Origin: Candidatus Omnitrophota bacterium
GTDB lineage: Bacteria; Omnitrophota; Gorgyraeia; Zapsychrales; Fredricksoniimonadaceae
NCBI GenBank assembly: GCA_017987425.1
Contig: JAGNTT010000041.1
Coordinates: 1 to 12,221 of the forward strand
Length of the DNA: 12,221 nt
Direction of reading: 5' to 3'
Below the pieces are notes generated by a model. The model was not told the origin of the DNA and ran no database searches. It saw only the letters and a program-made list of their open reading frames with translations. Made by a program: the position numbers and the translations under genes. Each line of letters starts with the position of its first letter. Positions within the stretch are counted from its first letter, which is position 1. Shown one piece after another: positions 7,068 to 12,221 of this stretch.

Positions 7068-7096
7068 TTAGACAGAGAGGCCGCTGTAAAAGTTCC
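7068..7096 (-). promoter_or_regulatory. RpoE-type ECF sigma promoter (GGAACTT-N16-GTCTAA)
   Basis: On the minus strand, GGAACTT (7096-7090) is followed by a 16-nt spacer and GTCTAA (7073-7068). This agrees closely with the known sigma-E (RpoE) promoter consensus, a GGAACTT -35 box and a TCTAA/TCTGA-type -10 box about 16 nt apart. The expected transcription start is near 7061, leaving a leader of about 37 nt with AGGAGG before the ATG at 7024. No comparable full match was seen elsewhere in the window. It would drive the DUF6515-like gene, the sigma/anti-sigma pair and the genes behind them. Confidence 0.75.
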
Positions 7097-7156
7097 CTTT
7101 TGTATAATAATTTCCAGATTAATGGGTTTATTCATAAGTCACACATATTAAATGAC

Positions 7157-8125
7157 TTAAGATATTTTTGCGAGCATTTCGCGATTGGTGGGATAATTTT
7201 GTAACTGCTTAACCAGATGATCCGCCGCCTCAACGGGACTAAGAGCGGCCCAGCCCCTGCGAAGCAATTCGATCTTTTTAAGCTCTTCCGCCTCTACTAA
7301 AAGCTCACATTTACGGGTAGCGCTTTTGGAAATATTGACGGCCGGAAAAATACGGTGATTGGCGATTTCGCGGGAAAGGACGATTTCCATATTTCCCGTT
7401 CCCTTAAACTCTTCGAAAATGACCTCATCCATGCGGCTGCCTGTCTCAATAAGAATTGTGGCCAAAATCGAAAGCGATCCGCCGTTTTCGATCTTGCGTG
7501 CAGCACCGAAAATTCGCCGTGGCACTTCAAGGGCGCGGGTATCGACACCGCCGGACATCGTCCGTCCGCCCGATGGACGCTGCGCGTTATGTACGCGCGC
7601 CAGACGCGTCAATGAATCGATGACCACCATGACATTGGCCCCTGCGGCGGCTTCACGAAACACTTCACGCATGAGCTCATCGGCGGTCTGGATGTGATGC
7701 TCGTAGGTCTGATCGGACGAAGACGAACGGACTTCGCCGGGAACAGCCCGTTTGAAATCAGTCACTTCTTCGGGGCGCTCATCAATCAAAAGGCAATAGA
7801 GCTTTACTTCAGGACGGCTTTTGGCGACCGCCTGGCAGATGTGCTTGAGGAATGTCGTCTTTCCTGAACCGGGCGGAGCGACAATCAGCCCGCGCTGGCC
7901 CATCCCGATGGGACAAATCAGGTCCATGGCCCGCATCGTTAGCTCTTTGCTTCCGTCCTCAAGACGGATTCGCGGCGACGGGTCAACAGGCGTTCCCGCC
8001 AAAAACTGGCGTTCAGCCTCTTCGACATGTCTTTGCGGCGACGGACGCGCATAAGAATGCCCGTTCGAAGCGCCGCGCGCATGACGGCCTTGGTTATATT
8101 TGTTCTTGTGGTAAAAACTACTCAT
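7157..8125 (-). CDS. rho: Short Rho-family ATPase lacking the N-terminal RNA-binding domains
   Basis: A 322-residue protein matching the C-terminal RecA-like motor of transcription terminator Rho (E. coli Rho is 419). From about residue 52 it follows Rho closely: Walker A APPGSGKT at 83-90, LLIDERPEEVT with the catalytic Glu at 112-122, Walker B and adjacent VMVVIDSLTRLAR at 165-177, a Q-loop-like segment at 182-193 (QRPSGGRTMSGG), R-loop EFKGTGN at 238-244 and arginine finger Arg270 (SATRK). The first ~45 residues are a polar His/Arg/Asn-rich tail instead of the helix bundle and cold-shock-like RNA-binding domain. The 147-nt upstream gap is too short to hide the missing domain, so this is not a simple frameshift. 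No ribosome site is visible before the ATG at 8125, and an in-frame TAA lies 15 nt upstream. It may be a divergent cellular Rho or a paralogue. Confidence 0.88.
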   Translation of the reverse strand: MSSFYHKNKYNQGRHARGASNGHSYARPSPQRHVEEAERQFLAGTPVDPSPRIRLEDGSKELTMRAMDLICPIGMGQRGLIVAPPGSGKTTFLKHICQAVAKSRPEVKLYCLLIDERPEEVTDFKRAVPGEVRSSSSDQTYEHHIQTADELMREVFREAAAGANVMVVIDSLTRLARVHNAQRPSGGRTMSGGVDTRALEVPRRIFGAARKIENGGSLSILATILIETGSRMDEVIFEEFKGTGNMEIVLSREIANHRIFPAVNISKSATRKCELLVEAEELKKIELLRRGWAALSPVEAADHLVKQLQNYPTNREMLAKIS

Positions 8126-8272
8126 AAGGGTCTGGTATTAAGCAGACATTTCTAATGTTGGATGTGTTTGGAATAATTCCTGAAGAGGAAAAAATCCCGG
8201 GGATTGATACTTGTAACAACGAAAGAAGTGTACCACAGGATTGGGCCGGCGTCCATGTTCTAGACTTCCGGG
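8126..8272. other. Intergenic gap between pyk and the Rho-like gene
   Basis: These 147 nt should hold the end of the pyk transcript and the leader of the Rho-like gene. A small hairpin on the minus strand (AATCC at 8205-8201, GGATT at 8197-8193) is followed by four T residues, a weak terminator-like shape. No good sigma-70 promoter and no Shine-Dalgarno sequence were found. The plus-strand reading starting at 8155 has no support as a gene. Confidence 0.3.
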
Positions 8273-9715
8273 TCATTCAACGGTCAGGATCCCCATGGAA
8301 TCGGTTTCACCGGGCTGATCAGACAAACGCCTCTCTGCAATGACGATGTTGTCCCCTTTGCGCACAAAGCCCAGCTTCTTAAGTTTTTTGACAATGATTC
8401 CGGATTGGTTTTGATTCTTTTTATCAGTCTGCATCGGGTACATACCATATGACAGCGCCAGAAAACGGCACACGACTTCCTTATTCGTAAAAGAGAGAAT
8501 CCAGCAATGCGGTTTAAGTCTTGAGATACGCCGGGCCGTATTGCCGGTTGTCGTCGGCGTAACGATATAACGCGCATGAAGCCTGTCGGCCGCGCGCGCG
8601 ACATTTAACGAGATCACATCAGGAATACTTAAATGTCCCAAGGTTGCCCTGTCACGGATATCCTCGCGGATTTCGTTGGACAGCCTTCCGTTGGCGGACA
8701 AACGCTCGGCGGAGACGGCAATTTTCGACATCATTTCAATCGCATCCAGCGGATAATCACCCGCCGCGGTTTCCTCGGAAAGCATGACCGCGTCCGTACC
8801 GTCCAGAATCGCATTAGCCACATCGTTGACCTCGGCGCGCGTCGGACGCAAATTTTTGGTCATCGAAACCAGCATCTGCGTGGCCGTAATCACCGGCTTC
8901 CCCATGAGATTAGCCCGGCGGATCAATTTCTTCTGAATGATCGGAACTTGTTCAGTCGGAATTTCGATTCCAAGATCACCGCGCGCAATCATGACCCCGT
9001 CAGCAGCATTAAGGATGCTTTCCAAATTATCAAGCGCCTCACGGCGTTCAATCTTTGCCACCAGATTGACAGTCTTATTTCGGCGCCGCGCAAACCGCCG
9101 TACCAGTTCAATATCCTGGGCTTTTTCCACGAATGAAATGCCGAAGGTGTTGACGCCATGGCGCAATCCGAAATCGATAAATTCCAAATCTTTTTTAGTA
9201 ACCGCGTTTACGAAAATCTTGGCGCCCGGAAGATTAAGTCCTTTATGCGTCGAAATAGGACCGCCGACAAGCACACGGCAGGAAATTTCTGTACCGCGGC
9301 TCTCCAAAACCTTAAGCTGAATAAAACCGTCGCTCAAATAAATAACGCTTCCCTTGGAAACACTTTTGGGCAGCCCTTTGTACTGAACCGGTATGAGCGT
9401 TGCATTTCCGTTGACTTGGCGCGTCGTTAAAGTGAGCGCCTGACCGTTCTTTAGTGTGACGGGGCCGTTGGCAATCGTACCGATACGCATTTTAACACCC
9501 GGCAGATCGATAAGAATTTCCACCACACGTTTTAATCGGGCCGCCGCCTCGGAGACATTGCGGATATCCTCCGCATGCTGCACATCGTCCCCGTGCGAAA
9601 AGTTTAAACGGGCAACATTCATTCCCCTTTTAATCATTTCTTCGATAATGGCGGGAGTCCGGCAGGAAGGACCGAGAGTACAGACAATTTTTGTTTTATG
9701 AGCCGGGAACTTCAT
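8273..9715 (-). CDS. pyk: Pyruvate kinase
   Basis: Last step of glycolysis: phosphoenolpyruvate plus ADP to pyruvate plus ATP, in the cytoplasm. At 480 residues it has the usual bacterial length. Motifs run in order: TKIVCTLGPS at 8-17, RLNFSHG at 36-42 (substrate and K+ site), the B domain at about 72-170 with KGLNLPG (158-164), the signature around Lys221 and Glu223 (AKIERREALDNL, metal and catalysis), MIARGDLGIEIP at 242-253 with metal-binding Asp247, ATQML at 278-282 and PTRAEVNDVANAILDGTDAVMLSEETAAGDYP after it. The C-terminal domain is present and complete. Small departures are LPGVKMRIG (71-79), where GPKIR-type strings are usual, and Val283 in the normally ATQMLES string. The ATG at 9715 precedes the family start motif directly. 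No close ribosome site is seen. A sigma-70 promoter is predicted just upstream. Confidence 0.95.
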   Translation of the reverse strand: MKFPAHKTKIVCTLGPSCRTPAIIEEMIKRGMNVARLNFSHGDDVQHAEDIRNVSEAAARLKRVVEILIDLPGVKMRIGTIANGPVTLKNGQALTLTTRQVNGNATLIPVQYKGLPKSVSKGSVIYLSDGFIQLKVLESRGTEISCRVLVGGPISTHKGLNLPGAKIFVNAVTKKDLEFIDFGLRHGVNTFGISFVEKAQDIELVRRFARRRNKTVNLVAKIERREALDNLESILNAADGVMIARGDLGIEIPTEQVPIIQKKLIRRANLMGKPVITATQMLVSMTKNLRPTRAEVNDVANAILDGTDAVMLSEETAAGDYPLDAIEMMSKIAVSAERLSANGRLSNEIREDIRDRATLGHLSIPDVISLNVARAADRLHARYIVTPTTTGNTARRISRLKPHCWILSFTNKEVVCRFLALSYGMYPMQTDKKNQNQSGIIVKKLKKLGFVRKGDNIVIAERRLSDQPGETDSMGILTVE

Positions 9716-9745
9716 TATATTCTGTCGTGAATTTTGTGCGGGATT

Positions 9746-9774
9746 TTCATAAGATGTTCGTATTCTAATGTAAA
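9746..9774 (-). promoter_or_regulatory. Likely sigma-70 promoter of pyk
   Basis: In the 106-nt divergent gap between pyk and the flavoprotein gene, the minus strand has TTTACA (9774-9769), a 17-nt spacer and TATGAA (9751-9746). The -35 box is one change from TTGACA and the spacing is ideal; the -10 box matches 4 of 6. Transcription would start near 9739, about 24 nt before the pyk ATG. No equally good promoter was found for the divergent flavoprotein gene. Confidence 0.45.
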
Positions 9775-9821
9775 TACATACTCAGCGCAACTTCTCAGAT
9801 AAATAATTTCTATTTACCACG

Positions 9822-11033
9822 ATGAAGATCGACCATAAAATACCAGCCATGTCCAGCAACCATTCCATCGAAAGCGATGTCATTGTAATCGGCGCCGGCG
9901 CCGCGGGCCTCATGTGCGCCATCGAGGCGGGCAAGCGCGGACGTTCGGTCACCGTGCTTGAGCACAACGACGCGGTCGGAAAGAAAATCCGCATCTCCGG
10001 AGGCGGGCGGTGCAACTTCACTAATAAGCATGCCGAGCCAGGAAACTACCTTTCTCAGAATCCCCATTTCATCAAGTCGCCGCTGTCGCGTTATACGCCG
10101 CAGGATTTCTGCTCGCTTGTGAATAAATACAAAATCGCTTTTCATGAAAAGAAACTGGGCCAGCTGTTTTGTGATAAAAGCTCTCAGGAGATCATTTCCC
10201 TTCTTAAAAAGGAATGCGATCATTACGGCGTGACGATCGTTCTTGGAGCTAAAGTGACCGAAGTTAAAAAGAAGGACAAATTTGAAGTGTGGATGGATCA
10301 AGGAAAAGCCGTCGCGGAAAGCCTGGTCATCGCGACCGGCGCGCTTTCGATCCCGATGCTGGGCGCAACCGATTTCGGTTACAAAATCGCCAAGCAATTC
10401 GGACTCAAGATCAATGCCTGCCGTCCCGGCCTCGTTCCTTTAACGTTCAGTGAAAAAGACCTCAACATTTTTAAAGACCTCTCCGGGGTTTCTGTGGACG
10501 CGATCGTCTCTATCGATAAAATCCAATTCCGCGAAAACATTCTCTTCACTCACCGGGGATTGAGCGGGCCGGCCATTCTGCAGATTTCTTCGTACTGGCA
10601 GACGGGCAAAGCCATAGTCATCAATCTTCTACCCGAACTGGACATGACGGATGTGCTCGAATCCCATCACAACGAACAAATGACGCTTAAAACATTTCTT
10701 AAAAACCGTCTTCCCTCCCGTCTGATCGAGGCGCTTTGCGAGCATTTTTTAGGCAACAAACCTTTGAATCAATATTCCTCCAAACAATTAAAGGAAGCCG
10801 CTCAGCTTCTTAACCGCTGGAACGTTATCCCGAAAGGAACTGAAGGCTACGCCAAAGCCGAAGTCACCGTCGGCGGCGTCGATACCGATGAGCTGTCTTC
10901 TAAAACTTTGGAATCCAAAAAAGTGCCGGGACTTTTCTTTATCGGAGAGGTTGTTGACATTACGGGCCACTTGGGAGGATACAACTTTCAATGGGCATGG
11001 GCATCGGGTCATGCGGCGGGGCAATACGTTTAA
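9822..11033 (+). CDS. HI0933/YhiN/BaiN-family FAD-dependent oxidoreductase
   Basis: A 403-residue soluble flavoprotein. It has an N-terminal FAD-binding Rossmann motif, DVIVIGAGAAGLM with GxGxxG at 24-29, Glu47 ending the second strand (VLEHN) and the family signature GKKIRISGGGRCNFTN at 53-68. Further hallmarks are VIATGALSIPMLGATDFGYKIA, FTHRGLSGPAIL in the middle, and the C-terminal GEVVDITGHLGGYNFQWAWASG FAD-closing segment. Members are often annotated as aminoacetone oxidase-like or BaiN, but the physiological substrate of most is unknown and cannot be read here. Starts at 9822 and 9849 are both possible; neither has a Shine-Dalgarno sequence, and the later one leaves a 9-residue-shorter N-terminus more like relatives. 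It is divergent from pyk and convergent with the metal importer genes, so it is probably transcribed alone. Confidence 0.92.
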   Translation: MKIDHKIPAMSSNHSIESDVIVIGAGAAGLMCAIEAGKRGRSVTVLEHNDAVGKKIRISGGGRCNFTNKHAEPGNYLSQNPHFIKSPLSRYTPQDFCSLVNKYKIAFHEKKLGQLFCDKSSQEIISLLKKECDHYGVTIVLGAKVTEVKKKDKFEVWMDQGKAVAESLVIATGALSIPMLGATDFGYKIAKQFGLKINACRPGLVPLTFSEKDLNIFKDLSGVSVDAIVSIDKIQFRENILFTHRGLSGPAILQISSYWQTGKAIVINLLPELDMTDVLESHHNEQMTLKTFLKNRLPSRLIEALCEHFLGNKPLNQYSSKQLKEAAQLLNRWNVIPKGTEGYAKAEVTVGGVDTDELSSKTLESKKVPGLFFIGEVVDITGHLGGYNFQWAWASGHAAGQYV

Positions 11034-11089
11034 TGTAGGGGCGATCACCGATCGCCCAAAATTACGGGCGGTTAATAACCGCCCCTACA
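11034..11089. repeat. Paired inverted REP-like palindromes (BIME-type element)
   Basis: A 56-nt element bounded by TGTAG (11034-11038) and CTACA (11085-11089). Inside are two hairpins, each with an 8-bp stem and 3-nt loop: GGGCGATC/GATCGCCC (11039-11057) and GGGCGGTT/AACCGCCC (11066-11084), separated by AAAATTAC. The outermost 10 nt (TGTAGGGGCG and CGCCCCTACA) are also perfect inverted repeats. This is the layout of two REP units in opposite orientation, of the GTAGGGGCG type often mobilised by REP-associated tyrosine transposases; no such transposase is in the window. It begins right after the flavoprotein stop codon and overlaps the last codons of the permease gene. It may also act as a transcription barrier between the two convergent genes. 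Confidence 0.85.
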
Positions 11090-11896
11090 GAATTGACGTA
11101 TCAACGCCACCCCAATCAAAATAACCCCAAACGCACAGACCACACTCGCGCCTGTCGGAAAATCCAGGTAATACGAGACCGCCATACCCAGTATGCTGGC
11201 CAAGAGTCCGACCGCCCAGCCGATGACCAGCCGCCGTTTCGGATCATCAGAACACATCATCGCGCAGACCGACGGAACCACGAGAAACGAGAACACTAAA
11301 AGAACGCCGGCGATCCTGGCCGAACTTGTGACAACAATCCCCAATGACACATAAAACAAAAAATCCCAAAGCCTGACATTGATCCCATCTTCAAAGGCCC
11401 GGTCAGGATAGCGGGAAATCAAAAAGAACTTTCTGCGGAACATGAAATGAAACACACCTATGACGGCATAAACAACCCCGATGTGTATAATGTCCCGCAC
11501 GTTCACCAATAACACATTACCGACGAGCGCCTGTTTGATGTGTTCATCGCCGTCACCCGCTCGGCTTAAAACCATCACCAAAAGCGCGGCCGAAACGGCA
11601 TAAACAATTCCGATGATAGCCTCGTGAGGAATACGTTGTTTCTTAAAACGCGTTAAAGAAAATAACGCGGCCCCGGCAATTGTAAACACCAGCGACATCC
11701 AGTACGCCGCGACTCCGTCGGAACTGAATCCGACCACAGTAGCAACCCCCGCGCCTAAAACCGCCATCTGCGCGAGCGCCAGATCCACAAAAATGACCTG
11801 ACGCTCGATGATATGAAATCCCAGATACGCATGAATGCCGGCAAGAATGATGCAAGCTACTAACGGCAAAAACATCACATGCATGAATTCCTGCAT
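11072..11896 (-). CDS. Zn/Mn-type metal ABC transporter permease (ABC-3 family)
   Basis: Inner-membrane permease of a divalent-metal importer of the ZnuB/MntB/TroC family, 274 residues. About eight to nine hydrophobic segments are visible (near 9-27, 34-57, 65-82, 92-110, 134-153, 179-214 as two, 222-244 and 249-269). Conserved family strings include HAYLGFHIIERQVIFVDLALAQMA near the N-terminus, HEAIIGIVYAVSAALLV and FPTGASVV near the C-terminus. It starts directly after the stop of the binding-protein gene with no gap; its ribosome site AAGGGG lies 8 nt before the ATG, inside that gene. The stop codon at 11072-11074 and the last codons (CRGGY) fall inside the REP element, so the C-terminus is repeat-derived. 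The ATPase gene is not in the window. Zinc, manganese or iron cannot be told apart from this sequence. Confidence 0.92.
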   Translation of the reverse strand: MQEFMHVMFLPLVACIILAGIHAYLGFHIIERQVIFVDLALAQMAVLGAGVATVVGFSSDGVAAYWMSLVFTIAGAALFSLTRFKKQRIPHEAIIGIVYAVSAALLVMVLSRAGDGDEHIKQALVGNVLLVNVRDIIHIGVVYAVIGVFHFMFRRKFFLISRYPDRAFEDGINVRLWDFLFYVSLGIVVTSSARIAGVLLVFSFLVVPSVCAMMCSDDPKRRLVIGWAVGLLASILGMAVSYYLDFPTGASVVCAFGVILIGVALIRQFCRGGY

Positions 11897-12221
11897 CTAT
11901 CTAACCCCTTCGCCGATCTGTTTGAAGTTGTAATCAAAAAAGCTGAAGAAATCGTCCGTTCCCGGCACTTCGCCCACACCCTGGGCAATGGTAACGACGT
12001 TGCCGTTGATGCGTTTAGCCAAAGCCTCGGCCGCGCCCTTCGGATAATACGTCGGCATCACAATTGCATGCACATGATTGGCCGCGGCATATTCCTTTAA
12101 AAACTGAAGATGCTTGGGCGACGGAGGAATTCCAGGCTTAGGTTCAAGATACTCTTTCACCTTCAGCCCCAAGAAGTCGGCAAAATATATGATGTCCTCG
12201 TGATAAGAAATAACTTCTTTA
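11897..12221 (-). CDS. Metal ABC transporter substrate-binding protein (ZnuA/TroA-like), 5' part outside the window
   Basis: The C-terminal 107 codons of a cluster A-I periplasmic metal-binding protein; the gene enters from the right edge, the first full codon being at 12220-12218. The segment VISYHEDIIYFADFLGLKVKEYLEP followed by PGIPPSPKHL is the family string in which the His of YHEDIIYF is a usual metal ligand. The next part (VHAIVMPTYYPKGAAEALAKRI) and the end (PGTDDFFSFFDYNFKQI) fit the last strand and helix; an acidic residue near the end (GTDDFF) often completes the metal site. A TTG at 12172 could be mistaken for a start, but homology clearly continues upstream. It delivers metal to the permease encoded immediately downstream with no intergenic gap. 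Zn versus Mn specificity cannot be decided because the N-terminal ligands and any His-rich loop are missing. Confidence 0.88.
   Translation of the reverse strand, partial: KEVISYHEDIIYFADFLGLKVKEYLEPKPGIPPSPKHLQFLKEYAAANHVHAIVMPTYYPKGAAEALAKRINGNVVTIAQGVGEVPGTDDFFSFFDYNFKQIGEGVR

Noticed and set aside
7128..7150. Inverted repeat AAGTCA/TGACTT with an 11-nt AT-rich loop after the Rho-like gene
   Set aside because: The stem is only 6 bp, AT-rich, and not followed by a T-run in the minus-strand direction, so it does not qualify as a terminator.
8189..8205. Small hairpin (5-bp stem, 3-nt loop) with four T residues after pyk
   Set aside because: Too short and weak to call an intrinsic terminator with confidence; recorded only in the intergenic entry.
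8155..8343. A 62-codon plus-strand reading frame starting in the gap between pyk and the Rho-like gene
   Set aside because: Half of it overlaps the pyk 3' end antisense, it has no ribosome site, and the protein shows no recognisable feature.
12170..12172. TTG at 12172 as the start of a 91-residue protein
   Set aside because: The reading frame stays open to the window edge and the upstream residues match the ZnuA/TroA family, including the ligand His, so the gene is simply cut by the window.

Overview
The window reads as chromosomal DNA of a Gram-negative (diderm) bacterium. It encodes an outer-membrane TolC-type channel, several Sec-exported periplasmic proteins and a MacAB-type pump. Base composition is moderate (about half G+C by eye) and gene packing is dense. 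The lineage cannot be fixed from sequence alone. The unusual short Rho-like ATPase and the GTAGGGGCG-type palindromic repeat suggest an uncultured phylum (Omnitrophota would be one guess) rather than a standard proteobacterium. No tRNA, rRNA, CRISPR array or transposase was seen, and no stretch over 300 bases lacks a gene.

Layout. (1) Positions 1-380, minus strand: the N-terminal part of a class I SAM-dependent methyltransferase that runs off the left edge. (2) Positions 509-7024, minus strand: a seven-gene cluster, in transcription order a secreted YY/PP-repeat protein (DUF6515-like), an ECF sigma factor, its zinc-binding anti-sigma factor, a Spy/CpxP-like LTxxQ periplasmic protein, a TolC-like outer-membrane channel, a MacA-like adaptor and a MacB ATPase-permease. 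Gaps are short or negative (62, -11, 21, 65, -11 and 3 nt). Upstream of the first gene lies a textbook RpoE-type promoter, GGAACTT-N16-GTCTAA, so the sigma factor probably drives its own operon. (3) Positions 7157-8125, minus: a Rho-family ATPase lacking the usual N-terminal RNA-binding domains. (4) Positions 8273-9715, minus: pyruvate kinase. (5) Positions 9822-11033, plus: an HI0933/YhiN/BaiN-family flavoprotein. (6) Positions 11034-11089: a pair of inverted REP-like hairpins between convergent genes. (7) Positions 11072-12221, minus: the permease and the 3' part of the binding-protein gene of a Zn/Mn-type ABC importer.

How it works together. The central block looks like a self-contained envelope-stress module. 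A membrane-anchored anti-sigma factor would hold the sigma factor until an envelope signal releases it. The sigma factor would then transcribe, from the GGAACTT promoter, its own gene, its inhibitor, a periplasmic chaperone or sensor protein and a complete tripartite export pump. The logic resembles CnrYXH-CnrCBA and RpoE/RseA, but with a MacAB-TolC pump as output. The flanking genes (Rho-like, pyk, flavoprotein, metal importer) look like unrelated housekeeping or accessory units.
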